This document shows, in pieces, positions 48,455-57,509 of a stretch of DNA of 64,000 bases. The notes beneath the pieces were generated by a model, which was given only the letters and a program-made list of their open reading frames with translations, was not told the origin of the DNA and made no database searches. Both the position numbers and the translations under genes were made by a program. Source of the stretch: Bradyrhizobium genomosp. I (2014) (GTDB taxonomy: Bacteria; Pseudomonadota; Alphaproteobacteria; Rhizobiales; Xanthobacteraceae); the NCBI RefSeq assembly GCF_000261685.1, contig NZ_AJQE01000269.1:26130-90129 (forward strand), read 5' to 3'. Numbering within the stretch: position 1 is the stretch's first letter; each line of letters starts with the position of its first letter.

Positions 48455-49104
48455 AGGCGTTTCAACTCGCCGCGTCCGGAGAGCGGCTCTCGATCCTTTG
48501 TCTCGGTGCGCACTCGGATGACATCGAAATAGGTGTTGGTGCGACGATTCTGAATCTGATTGCGCGTGGCGTCCGGCTCGACGTGCATTGGTGTGTACTC
48601 AGCGCGTCGGGTGAACGCGAGAGCGAGGCGAGGGCGTCGGCGGCCGAATTCGTGTCCGACGCGGCTCGTTCTCAAATTGAAGCGATGTCCTTTCGAGACG
48701 GCTTTTTTCCAGAACAGGGTGACGAGATCAAGAAGTGGTTCGAGTCGTTGAAGCGGCGCGTCGAACCGGATCTGATTTTGACGCATCGCGGAGATGATGC
48801 CCATCAGGATCATCGTCAGGTGTCACGTCTAACGTGGAATACATTCAGAGATCATTTCATTCTCGAGTATGAAATTCCAAAATGGGACGGAGATTTAGGT
48901 CGACCAAATGTGTATGCGCCTGTCTCAGCTGGAGCATTGCAACGCAAGATCGATCTGTTGATGTCGCACTTTGGAAGCCAGCGTTCCAAACAATGGTTCG
49001 ATCCGGAGGTCTTCCGCGGTCTGGCCCGGCTGCGGGGCATGGAATGTCGGGCGCCGGAAAAATACGCTGAAGCGTTTCTGGCGAATAAACTCGCACTGTC
49101 ATGA
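48451..49104 (+). CDS. PIG-L family deacetylase
   Basis: The product is a 217-residue zinc-dependent N-deacetylase of the GlcNAc-PI de-N-acetylase (LmbE) superfamily. The metal motif is seen in LCLGAHSDDIEIGVGATI (A-H-x-D-D) and the later ligand in HRGDDAHQDHRQVSR. It would remove an acetyl group from an amino sugar, probably at nucleotide or lipid-linked level. It lies between the nucleotidyltransferase and flippase genes. Confidence 0.9.
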   Translation: MKAFQLAASGERLSILCLGAHSDDIEIGVGATILNLIARGVRLDVHWCVLSASGERESEARASAAEFVSDAARSQIEAMSFRDGFFPEQGDEIKKWFESLKRRVEPDLILTHRGDDAHQDHRQVSRLTWNTFRDHFILEYEIPKWDGDLGRPNVYAPVSAGALQRKIDLLMSHFGSQRSKQWFDPEVFRGLARLRGMECRAPEKYAEAFLANKLALS

Positions 49105-49169
49105 CAAGCCGTTGGAGGATGCGTACCCGGAAGCAAGCCGATGCCGAATTCTCTTCTACGGGGATTGGA

Positions 49170-50633
49170 ATGGACAATCTCAAGGGGATGATAATTCGCG
49201 GCGGCGTGGTGCGGCTTGGCGGCCAGGCGGCGAATTTCGCTCTTCGGCTTAGTGTCATGGCCGCACTCGCGCGTCTACTGGACCCGGAGGATTTCGGATT
49301 GGTTGCGATGACAACCGCCGTCAGCGGAGTTTTTCAACTCTTCACAGCGGCAGGACTGTCGTCGGCCACAGTTCAGCAAGAGACCGTCACCAACGAGCAG
49401 ATGTCGACATTGTTCTGGGTCAATGTAGCGATCGGAATGACGCTTGCGCTCCTTTGCGCGGCAACCGCGCCTGCTCTCGTGGCGTTCTACCATGAGCCTC
49501 GACTGTTCTGGCTGACCGTCGTAGCAGGCTTGGGATTTTTCCTGAGCGCGTTAGCGGTGCAGCATTCAGCGCTGCTTCAGCGTCAGCTGCGGTATACGAC
49601 GTTGACGGTCATTGAAGTGCTCTCACAGATGGTGAGCCTTGCTGCCGGAGTCGCCATGGCCTTCGGCGGCTTGGCATATTGGGCCATCCTGGGAATGACG
49701 CTGACTTCGACCGTAGTTTACACCGTGTGCGTATGGGTAGCCACGGGGTGGAGTCCTGGCCCACCACGCCGGACCGCCGGAGTCCGCGGCATGTTGAGCT
49801 TTGGTGGGATAGTTACCCTGAATTCTCTCGTGGTGTACGTTGCCTACAACTTCGAGAAGTTGCTACTTGGCCGGTACTGGGGAGCCGATGCTCTTGGAAT
49901 CTACGAACGAGGATATCGGCTTGTCAACCTGCCGACGGCAGAGCTCAACGCAGCGATTGGAGGCGTCGCGTTTTCGGGATTATCGCGGATTCAGAACGAT
50001 TTGCCTCGACTGAAAAGTTACTTCCTGAAGGGCTATACCATCGTCCTGTCGATGACGCTGCCCATTACGGTCTTCTGTGCGGTATTCGTGGATGACATCG
50101 TCGAGGTGGTACTCGGGCCGAAGTGGAGAGATACGGTGGTCATTTTCCGCTTGTTGACGCCGACGATCTTGGTATTCGGCATTATCAATCCCCTTGCGTG
50201 GCTGCTGTATTCGGCAGGCCTACAGGTACGAAGTCTGAAGATTGCCCTGGTGATCGCTCCGCTGGTCATTGTGGCCTACCTCATCGGATTGCCCTATGGT
50301 CCGACCGGCGTCGCGTTCGCGTATTCTGCCGCGATGGTATTGTGGGTCATCCCCCACGTTCTCTGGTGTTTGCATGGAACGGTGATTTCTCTGCGAGATC
50401 TACTTTTCGCAGCAGGCCGGCCATTGATCGCAAGTGCGGCGGCGGCGGCGGTAGCTCTCGGACTTCAACCCTTTCTTGGTGGTTCAGAGTCGCATCTTTT
50501 GAGGCTCCTTCTTGGAGGCTGCGTTATCGCCGCAATCTATCTCTGGATGCTGCTGTTTCTCATGGGACAGAAGACAGTCTACTTCGGCCTGTTCAAGGAA
50601 CTGCAAGGCGCACTTTCCATGAAGACTCATTGA
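49170..50633 (+). CDS. Wzx-type lipopolysaccharide/EPS flippase
   Basis: This 487-residue multi-spanning protein belongs to the polysaccharide transporter (MOP) superfamily that moves lipid-linked repeat units across the inner membrane. The N-terminus LKGMIIRGGVVRLGGQAANF and ALARLLDPEDFGLVAMTTAV are typical. At least twelve hydrophobic segments follow. An earlier in-frame ATG at 49101 overlaps the PIG-L stop by four bases and is an alternative start. With the Wzy-like proteins and Wzc it defines a Wzx/Wzy pathway. Confidence 0.9.
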   Translation: MDNLKGMIIRGGVVRLGGQAANFALRLSVMAALARLLDPEDFGLVAMTTAVSGVFQLFTAAGLSSATVQQETVTNEQMSTLFWVNVAIGMTLALLCAATAPALVAFYHEPRLFWLTVVAGLGFFLSALAVQHSALLQRQLRYTTLTVIEVLSQMVSLAAGVAMAFGGLAYWAILGMTLTSTVVYTVCVWVATGWSPGPPRRTAGVRGMLSFGGIVTLNSLVVYVAYNFEKLLLGRYWGADALGIYERGYRLVNLPTAELNAAIGGVAFSGLSRIQNDLPRLKSYFLKGYTIVLSMTLPITVFCAVFVDDIVEVVLGPKWRDTVVIFRLLTPTILVFGIINPLAWLLYSAGLQVRSLKIALVIAPLVIVAYLIGLPYGPTGVAFAYSAAMVLWVIPHVLWCLHGTVISLRDLLFAAGRPLIASAAAAAVALGLQPFLGGSESHLLRLLLGGCVIAAIYLWMLLFLMGQKTVYFGLFKELQGALSMKTH

Positions 50634-50690
50634 AAAGCGAGCGGGCTGGGTTCGGGATTGGACGACGGCCACCGCATTTTGGAGGGCACG

Positions 50691-51851
50691 ATGACTAAGC
50701 TGCGAGCGGGCGACTGGGTAGAAGTGCGGACCAAGGAGGAGATCCTTAGCACGCTCGACAGCAGTGGCAGCTTCGAGGGGCTCCCGTTCATGCCGCAAAT
50801 GTTCAAGTATTGTGGTAAGCGATTCAAGGTCTACAAGCGCTCCCACAAGACTTGTGACACCGTCACGAACACGGGTGGAAGATGGCTTCCGAATGGTGTC
50901 CATCTTGATCTGCGATGCGACGGGGAGGCGTATGGTGGTTGCCAAGCTGCATGCCTCATTTTCTGGAAGGAGGCGTGGCTCAGGCCCGTCAATGAAAGCG
51001 CGGGCGCTGTGGTGATTTCACCAGAGCATCGGGGCGAGCGCGTCAGAGAGTTCGCGGATAGAGGCCGATGTACAGAGGAAGACGTCCTTCGGGGGACGCG
51101 CGTCGGCGATAGCGCCGTGGATGCAGAGATCCGATACTCTTGCCAGGCAACCGAACTGCCCCGCTTTACGACGTTGGCTCGATGGTGGGATGTCAGGCAA
51201 TACGTGGAGGATTACACCTCGGGGAACGCTGGTTTGGGGCGGATCGCACGCGGATTCGTATACCTGGCCTACTGGCATCTCGCACTCGCCAAGAGAGCAC
51301 GACTGGGTCACGTGTCCCGCCTGGCTTACGATCTTTTCCAGGAGTTGCGGGGCGGCATTCCGTTTCCGAGGTGGAAGGGAAAAATACCACATCGGCATGA
51401 GACTCCCAGCGTCACCCTGAACCTGCAGCCTGGTGAATTGGTGAGGGTGAAAAGTTACAAGGACATTCTCGCGACCGTCGATACTGAAAACATCAATCGA
51501 GGCATGGCTTTTGATGCAGAGCTGGTCCCGTATTGCGGCGGCCTCTACAGGGTCAAGACACAGATATCGAGATTCATCGATGAGAAGACCGGAAAGATGA
51601 GATCACTCAAGACGCCGGCTGTGATCCTGGAGGACGTTTGGTGCAGATCTCGATACAGCAATTGCAAAATGTTCTGCCCGAGGAGCATCTATTCCTGGTG
51701 GCGCGAAGTGTGGCTCGAAAGGGTTACTGACACAGCGCAAGAGCGCGGACTCGCGGCTGATGGTCGTTTAAAGGAGAGATCGCGATTGGAGGTAGTTGAT
51801 CGGTCCTATGCCGCCTCTGATGCTGGAAAAATAGGGGCGATGGAACATTGA
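50691..51851 (+). CDS. Duplicated Cys-rich domain protein of unknown function
   Basis: This 386-residue protein has no recognised family. Two homologous units, about residues 7-100 and 248-345, share G-D/E-x-V-x-V-x-S/T-x-x-x-I-L-x-T, then YCG, then C...C-x-x-x-C and W-K/R-E-A/V-W-L. Cys positions are 41, 55, 76, 84, 88 in unit 1 and 282, 318, 325, 329 in unit 2. A helical, aromatic centre (residues 155-225) lies between them, with C127 and C151. The paired cysteines could bind metal. There is no signal peptide. GGAGGG lies before ATG 50691. It sits between flippase and glycosyltransferase genes. Confidence 0.8.
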   Translation: MTKLRAGDWVEVRTKEEILSTLDSSGSFEGLPFMPQMFKYCGKRFKVYKRSHKTCDTVTNTGGRWLPNGVHLDLRCDGEAYGGCQAACLIFWKEAWLRPVNESAGAVVISPEHRGERVREFADRGRCTEEDVLRGTRVGDSAVDAEIRYSCQATELPRFTTLARWWDVRQYVEDYTSGNAGLGRIARGFVYLAYWHLALAKRARLGHVSRLAYDLFQELRGGIPFPRWKGKIPHRHETPSVTLNLQPGELVRVKSYKDILATVDTENINRGMAFDAELVPYCGGLYRVKTQISRFIDEKTGKMRSLKTPAVILEDVWCRSRYSNCKMFCPRSIYSWWREVWLERVTDTAQERGLAADGRLKERSRLEVVDRSYAASDAGKIGAMEH

Positions 51852-51966
51852 TGCGTCGACACTGACGGCCAGTGGGACGGCACAGGTTTTCGAGTTTGCC
51901 ATGCGAGCTTCAGGTCAGATCGAGAAGTCGACCCGTCCCGTCAGTCTGCAGCGGCCGGAAGACGCC

Positions 51967-52995
51967 ATGGCGGGACCGGATCCAGCCTCGCGCTGGACCG
52001 ACCCTCTAGTGACCATTGCCATTCCTACGTTCAATCGAGCTAAGTGGTTGCTGGACTGTGTTCGCCTGGCGCTGAGCCAATCGTATCCACATTTCGAAGT
52101 GCTGGTGTCGGACAACGCGTCGACCGATGAAACCGCGCTGGTCCTGAACCAATTCAAGGACGAAAGACTACGCGTCGTGCGCCAGCCTAAGAACATAGGG
52201 GCGACCGCGAACTGGAATGCTTGCGTGGCACAGGCAAGGGGTGACTATATCGTATTTGTTCCAGATGATGATAGAATTGCGCCCTGGCTGTTGGAGCGAT
52301 GCATTTCGCTGATCCGAAGTGAGCCCGAAGTACCGATCGTGATGGCGTTGGGTGAAGCCCGGGTCGTCGCGTCGGGACGCAACTTGCCACCACAGGCCAG
52401 TCAAATTCTGACAACTGGAATCTGGGACGGCGTCGATGTCCTCGATGAATATCTGAAACGGCGCATCCTGGTCCAGGGCTGCACCACGATACTTCGTACC
52501 GAGCGACTCCGGGCCTGGGGAGGATTCCCGGCAGGATGGCCGTTCGCGAGTGATCTTGCACGGCATCTCCCATTGCTGCTGGAGGGCAAGGCGGGCTTTG
52601 TCAATGAATGCTGTGGCTCCTATTCCCTTCACGACGCCACGCAGACATCTCGTCTGGCGCTCGAGAGCCACCTGGGGGATCTCAAGAAGCTGGTTGATCT
52701 CATAACGGTCACCGCCGAGCACAGAATCGGGAATGAACGAAGGCGCCATCAGCTGCAATCGCGAGCCAGACATTTCCTGGCCCGTGAGGTCATCGGGATC
52801 ATCACCTCGTATCGCAAAAGAGGCACTCGTCTTCGCGAACTACTTCCAGTGTTGAGGCAATGGGGGCGCGACCTAGTGGCCTTGCAGGCTCAGGACACGT
52901 TCACCGTCATGCGCCTGGCCTGCTGGCTGCTTATTCCTGCACCAATTATCGGCGGGCTCCGCCGCCTCAAGAGGAAGCTCACGTCGAAAGCGTAG
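51967..52995 (+). CDS. Family 2 glycosyltransferase
   Basis: The 342-residue GT-A enzyme has VTIAIPTFNRAKWLLDCV, VLVSDNASTDETALVLNQF and the metal site YIVFVPDDDRIAPWLLE. The middle (GGFPAGWPFASDLARHLPLL) is the acceptor region. GGAAGAC precedes ATG 51967; an upstream ATG at 51901 would add 22 residues. Sugar donor unknown. It ends the plus-strand operon that starts at 47657. Confidence 0.88.
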   Translation: MAGPDPASRWTDPLVTIAIPTFNRAKWLLDCVRLALSQSYPHFEVLVSDNASTDETALVLNQFKDERLRVVRQPKNIGATANWNACVAQARGDYIVFVPDDDRIAPWLLERCISLIRSEPEVPIVMALGEARVVASGRNLPPQASQILTTGIWDGVDVLDEYLKRRILVQGCTTILRTERLRAWGGFPAGWPFASDLARHLPLLLEGKAGFVNECCGSYSLHDATQTSRLALESHLGDLKKLVDLITVTAEHRIGNERRRHQLQSRARHFLAREVIGIITSYRKRGTRLRELLPVLRQWGRDLVALQAQDTFTVMRLACWLLIPAPIIGGLRRLKRKLTSKA

Positions 52996-53020
52996 CGGCG
53001 AGATCGGATGATACGCGAAG

Positions 53021-54100
53021 TCACGGACGTGACGGCTTCGGCTTCGGGCTGGTAGAATCCTGGACGACCCGCCCCGTTACCATGTTTACATTGTTTGTGA
53101 AAACGGTCTTCGCGTAGCGGTCGTTCGGCCCGGCGGCCGGATAGTTGAAGCCGAACGCTCTTGTCACATCAAAATAGTTGTCGTGCGTGGAGAATGTCCC
53201 GGACAGATTGGCGGCGTCGGTCCCCGGACCGGATACGGACATCCAGTAGGTGACGCTGCCGATCAGGGTATTGCCGCCAAACTCGCCCAACTTCGTGTTA
53301 TCCGCGATGAATCCCTGAGTACTGCCGCCATTCTGGATCGCCGTGTTGTAGAGAATGCGGATCGCTTCCACGGTCGGGCCGTAAACCTGCAGATAGTCGC
53401 CGTGGGTCCCTGGGCCGCGCATTCCGGCCTGTTCCAGTACACTATATCGAATGACGATGTTGCCGCCGTCTCGGCCATGGCGGCCGATCAGGTCGGAATT
53501 GGAATTCTTCAGCCAGGAATATTCGATCGTGAGGCCGGGCCCTTCCATTTCAATCAGAAATTCGGCACGTCCGCCTCCGCTCAGGCCGTCAATGATGCAA
53601 TTGACGATGCGTAGATTGGAGGAGGACGGTGCACCGCTGATGACGCTATTCTGCGGGCCGCCTGGATTCCGACCATCGAATTTCGAGTTGATCAGATTGG
53701 TGTTCGCTGCCGTAGTCGCGATGGACCAGCCGCCGAAATCATAGCCGTCGAGCGTAACATCGTCGCCTGTCACCGTGATGCTCTTCCGAGCCACGTCGAG
53801 CGAAACACCTTCCATCGAGATCGTTGCCGGATCTCTGATGGGAGTATTCGTCGAATAACCGACGCAATAGTCCACACCCGCGACTCTCCATTCCGGACGG
53901 ACTCTGTATTTGGTCAGGAGGGACGGATACTGAATTGTACAACTGGGCGCGGAGGATGAGCCGTCATCGAGGGCTGATTTGTCGGTTGCGGCGCGCTCTG
54001 GCGGCCGCATGTCTCCGGATGGGACGCTTTGCGCCTGACTGGCGGCTATCGACCAGGGCAGCATGAGCGCGAAGAGAGGTTCAATATAGCGGGCTGTCAT
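53021..54100 (-). CDS. Secreted parallel beta-helix protein
   Basis: The 359-residue product has a Sec signal peptide (ending near SIAASQAQSVPSG) and a series of short repeats with Asn/Gly turns (SITVTGDDVTLDGYDFGGWS, NLRIVNCIIDGLSGGGRAE, TIEYSWLKNSNSDLIG, RILYNTAIQNGGSTQGF). This is the pectate-lyase-like right-handed beta-helix pattern. No catalytic residues can be assigned. It lies 33 bases after the polymerase gene, so it may trim, bind or modify the exported polysaccharide. Confidence 0.75.
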   Translation of the reverse strand: MTARYIEPLFALMLPWSIAASQAQSVPSGDMRPPERAATDKSALDDGSSSAPSCTIQYPSLLTKYRVRPEWRVAGVDYCVGYSTNTPIRDPATISMEGVSLDVARKSITVTGDDVTLDGYDFGGWSIATTAANTNLINSKFDGRNPGGPQNSVISGAPSSSNLRIVNCIIDGLSGGGRAEFLIEMEGPGLTIEYSWLKNSNSDLIGRHGRDGGNIVIRYSVLEQAGMRGPGTHGDYLQVYGPTVEAIRILYNTAIQNGGSTQGFIADNTKLGEFGGNTLIGSVTYWMSVSGPGTDAANLSGTFSTHDNYFDVTRAFGFNYPAAGPNDRYAKTVFTNNVNMVTGRVVQDSTSPKPKPSRP

Positions 54101-54133
54101 GTCGGAAGCGGGAGCCTTGCCCGGCGTGATTCG

Positions 54134-55504
54134 TTACCTGGACGCATGGAATCTCCGAGTTGCCTGCCCAACAGTGGGGTCACGATCGATGCTAGCCATC
54201 CCTTGGCGATAGAGTACGGGGGTTTCGACCGCCGCGACGGATTCCTCCTTCAGCGATGCGCGGATGCCGATCCATATTCCCCAGAGTATCCAGCTGCTGT
54301 TCCAATAATGAACTGTCAATCCCACGAACATGAACATTGCGAGGCCTAATGTGAATGCCGTACGCATGTTGCTCATGTAAGCATCTTGGTAGTGCGGAAT
54401 GCTGGCGGTCCGCCTTGACGGAAGGAATGCCGTAATATTCGCCAGAAGAATAAATACGACTAATGGGATGCCAAAGCGGAGCGCCAAGGTCAGCCAAACG
54501 CTGTCGACTGAGGCGTTGCCAAAGAAATCGTCAGGAGAGGCGTACGAGCCAAATCCGTATCCCACATAGGGAGAGAGATCGATGTAGTAGCCGGCGCTTT
54601 CCCAGGTCGCAACGCGGAAATATCCGGTAGCTGGGTCGAGCGTGAGATTTGCGACGATCCAAGAGATTGGTTTGTTGGCGACCAGAAACACGACGCCAAG
54701 GAGCGTGAAGAGGCTGGCCACCAAGGCGTGCCACCTCCAGCGGCACCCTAGCAGCAGCTGATCATAACAATAGACGGATAGCACAATCCCGAATGCCATC
54801 AGCGGGGCCGAAGACATCGCCAGTACACATCCAAAAAGGCACAGCCCGCAATACAAGCTTCGACCAAAAAAGCTGCGTTCGGAGTACAGGAAAACAGCGC
54901 CGGCAACGGCGCAGAACGAGCCGTATAGGATCGCGTGAGGAAATGTCGAGGTCGCCCGCAGCAAGCCATAGCGATATTCATACCCCGTGCTCGGCAAGCC
55001 CATAAGGGCTGCGACGACGTTGTGCTGGGTAAGATGCTCCAGGACCGCAACAGCAACGATCCCTGCGGTAACGGGCTTGAGCACTCGGACAAAAGCCTCC
55101 AATCCCCGGCGCCCAAAAAAGTAAGCGCGAGCCACGAAGTAGCCGCCGGAAAATTCGAGTATGAGAGCGGCCGCGGAAGACCACCCCTGATCCGTTTCCA
55201 GTACCGCTGCCAGCATCCAAGCCGACGCCGCGCATACGAAAGAATCCGACGCGCGTAGCCATCGGCTTCTTTGAAACAATTCGGTCAGGGCTGGAACGAG
55301 CAGCAGGACAATTACGATCCGCGCCGGAATGAACTTGGCGCCCCCCACGTAAATCGTCATGTAGGAGGGCATGGCGCACCCGAGCAATATCAGCCATGCC
55401 GCCCATCCGTTTGAAGCTGTCGCGGTTCTCCCGTCGAGCGCGACGGCCTGGAGTGGCGGTCCACTCTCCGTTAGGCCGGACCCACTGAGGCCGTAGGATG
55501 ACAT
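54134..55504 (-). CDS. O-antigen ligase/polymerase-like (Wzy) membrane protein
   Basis: The 456-residue inner-membrane protein has about ten helices (from WAAWLILLGCAMPSYMTIYV onward). It has a long loop SPYVGYGFGSYASPDDFFGNASVDSVWL near residue 325 that matches the periplasmic loop of O-antigen polymerases and ligases. It is unlike the larger protein at 28732 in length and sequence. It is the second polymerase candidate of the locus and heads a two-gene operon with the beta-helix protein. Confidence 0.8.
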   Translation of the reverse strand: MSSYGLSGSGLTESGPPLQAVALDGRTATASNGWAAWLILLGCAMPSYMTIYVGGAKFIPARIVIVLLLVPALTELFQRSRWLRASDSFVCAASAWMLAAVLETDQGWSSAAALILEFSGGYFVARAYFFGRRGLEAFVRVLKPVTAGIVAVAVLEHLTQHNVVAALMGLPSTGYEYRYGLLRATSTFPHAILYGSFCAVAGAVFLYSERSFFGRSLYCGLCLFGCVLAMSSAPLMAFGIVLSVYCYDQLLLGCRWRWHALVASLFTLLGVVFLVANKPISWIVANLTLDPATGYFRVATWESAGYYIDLSPYVGYGFGSYASPDDFFGNASVDSVWLTLALRFGIPLVVFILLANITAFLPSRRTASIPHYQDAYMSNMRTAFTLGLAMFMFVGLTVHYWNSSWILWGIWIGIRASLKEESVAAVETPVLYRQGMASIDRDPTVGQATRRFHASR

Positions 55505-55641
55505 GTGCCTTCTCGATCCGAAAACATTAACTGGACTGGAATAAAGATATATTATTTAATGTCAGCTGCCAAATAATATGTTGATAATAAATCGCGACGG
55601 ATTATATTTAATTTAGTTGGCCGCGCGGCCGAAGGTGGGAA
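55505..55641. promoter_or_regulatory. AT-rich divergent promoter region
   Basis: The 137-base spacer separates the polymerase gene from the plus-strand glycosyltransferase operon. Bases 55561-55620 have 19 G/C in 60 (32% by hand count), and the flanks (AAAGATATATTATTTAATG) are lower still. It likely holds both promoters. Confidence 0.5.
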
Positions 55642-56436
55642 ATGACCTGCTCGATAGAGGTATGTTGTGTTGCGAACGAGCAAGCGACACTTGCTCGAAA
55701 TCTGAAGCGATCTCCGGACCTTGCGGACGGCCGTATTGGGGTTTCCGTTATCTGGGGGGCCGCGGCTGCATCAGCGGCATACTCCCAGGCAATCGCCGCG
55801 GCCAGGTCGGATGTCGTCGTGTTCGCTCATCAGGACGTCTATTTTCCCGAAGGCTGGTTCATGGCACTGCGAGCAGCTTGCGAGAGATTGAATTCGATTG
55901 ATCCGTCCTGGGCTGTCGCCGGCATTTGCGGCATGACGCCTGACGGAGAATTCGTCGGCCATTTGTGGGATTCCGGTCTGGGCACCGTATGCGGCGGACG
56001 ATTTGACCGCCCCCGTCTTGCTGCGAGCCTCGACGAAGTCGTTTTGATCGTGCGCCGGGCCGCGGGCACCCTGTTCGATCCAAGCCTGCCGTCCTTCCAC
56101 CTCTACGGAACGGATATCGTGCTCGAGGCAAAGAGAGCCGGCATGAAATCCTATGTGATCGACCTGCCGATTATCCACAATAGCAAGGCAACTCTTCGTC
56201 TCGATCCTTCCTACCTGGCTGCCTACCGCTTCATGATCCGGAAGTGGAGGGCGCAACTCCCCTGGCCGACGGTGATCGTTCAGTTGAGCCGGAATCCCCT
56301 GCCGCTGCTGCTTCGTCGCTTCCGGCTGAGGTACCGGGCCATGCTGAGCGCGCCTACGTTAAAGCCCAAGTTCGAGTGTCCTGAAGCGAAGGCGAGGGAG
56401 CTCGGATTTGCACAAGCAAGCGAGGATGCAATTTGA
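55642..56436 (+). CDS. Glycosyltransferase-like protein (GT-A)
   Basis: The 264-residue protein is related to short GT2-like transferases. The segment AAARSDVVVFAHQDVYFPEGWFM contains the H-Q-D-V-Y acidic metal site of that group, followed by GICGMTPDGEFVGHLWDSG and FHLYGTDIVLEAKRAG. It lacks a membrane helix. The next gene overlaps by four bases. Donor and acceptor unknown. Confidence 0.8.
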   Translation: MTCSIEVCCVANEQATLARNLKRSPDLADGRIGVSVIWGAAAASAAYSQAIAAARSDVVVFAHQDVYFPEGWFMALRAACERLNSIDPSWAVAGICGMTPDGEFVGHLWDSGLGTVCGGRFDRPRLAASLDEVVLIVRRAAGTLFDPSLPSFHLYGTDIVLEAKRAGMKSYVIDLPIIHNSKATLRLDPSYLAAYRFMIRKWRAQLPWPTVIVQLSRNPLPLLLRRFRLRYRAMLSAPTLKPKFECPEAKARELGFAQASEDAI

Positions 56437-57482
56437 CCGATTGCCTGAGCGGTGCCGTGCAGGACAATGCTGCCGGCAAGCAGCCTTCGATGACGATTGT
56501 GGTCTGCATCGAGTCAGGGATGCTGGAGCCACTTACGCTGCGCATGGTGGAGAGCCTTCGGCGCTTCGGCGGCCGCTTTGCAAACCTGGAAGTCATTGCC
56601 ATCACGCCTCGGTCTACTCCGGCTCTCGCGCGAGAGACGCATCGCCGAATGAAGGAGCTTGGGATCAAGCATCTGCGTGTCTTTCCCGACAATCCTTATG
56701 TCTGGCACCACTATATGAATAAGGCGGAGGCGATTGCTGCTGTCGAGAACATGGTCACGACCGAGGCGATTGCCTGGATCGATAGTGATATCCTATTTCT
56801 GCGTGAGCCCAACGGTCTTGAACTGCCGCCTGGGGTAGATTTCCTCGCGAGTGCTCCGGATGCAGGGGTAATCGGGTCGAGGGGGGTAACCGATCCAAAT
56901 GATCCGTTCTGGGAGCGGTCCGCTGCACTCATCGGAAGAGTTGCTGACGACCTTCCGTGGCTTCAGACGGGCGATGGGCACCGGATCAGGTTCTATTGGA
57001 ACGCCGGCCTTTACGTGTACCGGCGCAGCACGCGGTTCGGCAGAGAATTTCTCGCCGATTTCAAGAGATTTCTTGATCGGCAAGTGGCCCGCACACACTC
57101 GCAAGTGCACTTCATGGATCAAGTCGTTCTGGGCTTGACGGTGATCCGGCTTGGGCTGGCTTGGCAAGCACTGCCGGATGCCAGCAACTTTCCGCTGTGT
57201 AGCTATCTGCCGAGGAACTATGACGGAGCAAAGATGACGGGAGTGAGTGTACTTCACTTTCACGATTCCATGGAGCCGAAGCTCTGGAACAGGCTTCTCG
57301 ATACGCTCATACCTGGGCATCCGCAAATCCGTGAATGGCTCGAGCCTCAGGGGCCGGTCACCGTGCCGTCTTCGATTCCATCCTCGCTTGCGCGTGAAGC
57401 TCTGCGAATGGTTCGAGGCGCACGTAGACGCGTCTACTATGCCCGGTCGGGTTTCATCAAGGCCTGGAGTCCGGCACGATGA
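56433..57482 (+). CDS. Putative GT-A glycosyltransferase
   Basis: The 349-residue protein has a GT8-like layout: TIVVCIESGMLEPLTLRMVE at the nucleotide-binding strand, then EAIAWIDSDILFLREPN with the D-x-D motif, and RIRFYWNAGLYVYRRSTRFG and VLHFHDSMEPKLWN as acceptor and metal (His) regions. The family cannot be named with certainty. A TTG start with GAGG upstream overlaps the previous stop, and ATG 56490 is the alternative. Confidence 0.72.
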   Translation: MTDCLSGAVQDNAAGKQPSMTIVVCIESGMLEPLTLRMVESLRRFGGRFANLEVIAITPRSTPALARETHRRMKELGIKHLRVFPDNPYVWHHYMNKAEAIAAVENMVTTEAIAWIDSDILFLREPNGLELPPGVDFLASAPDAGVIGSRGVTDPNDPFWERSAALIGRVADDLPWLQTGDGHRIRFYWNAGLYVYRRSTRFGREFLADFKRFLDRQVARTHSQVHFMDQVVLGLTVIRLGLAWQALPDASNFPLCSYLPRNYDGAKMTGVSVLHFHDSMEPKLWNRLLDTLIPGHPQIREWLEPQGPVTVPSSIPSSLAREALRMVRGARRRVYYARSGFIKAWSPAR

Positions 57483-57509
57483 CGTCGACCAAGTACGCAG
57501 AGTTGGAGT

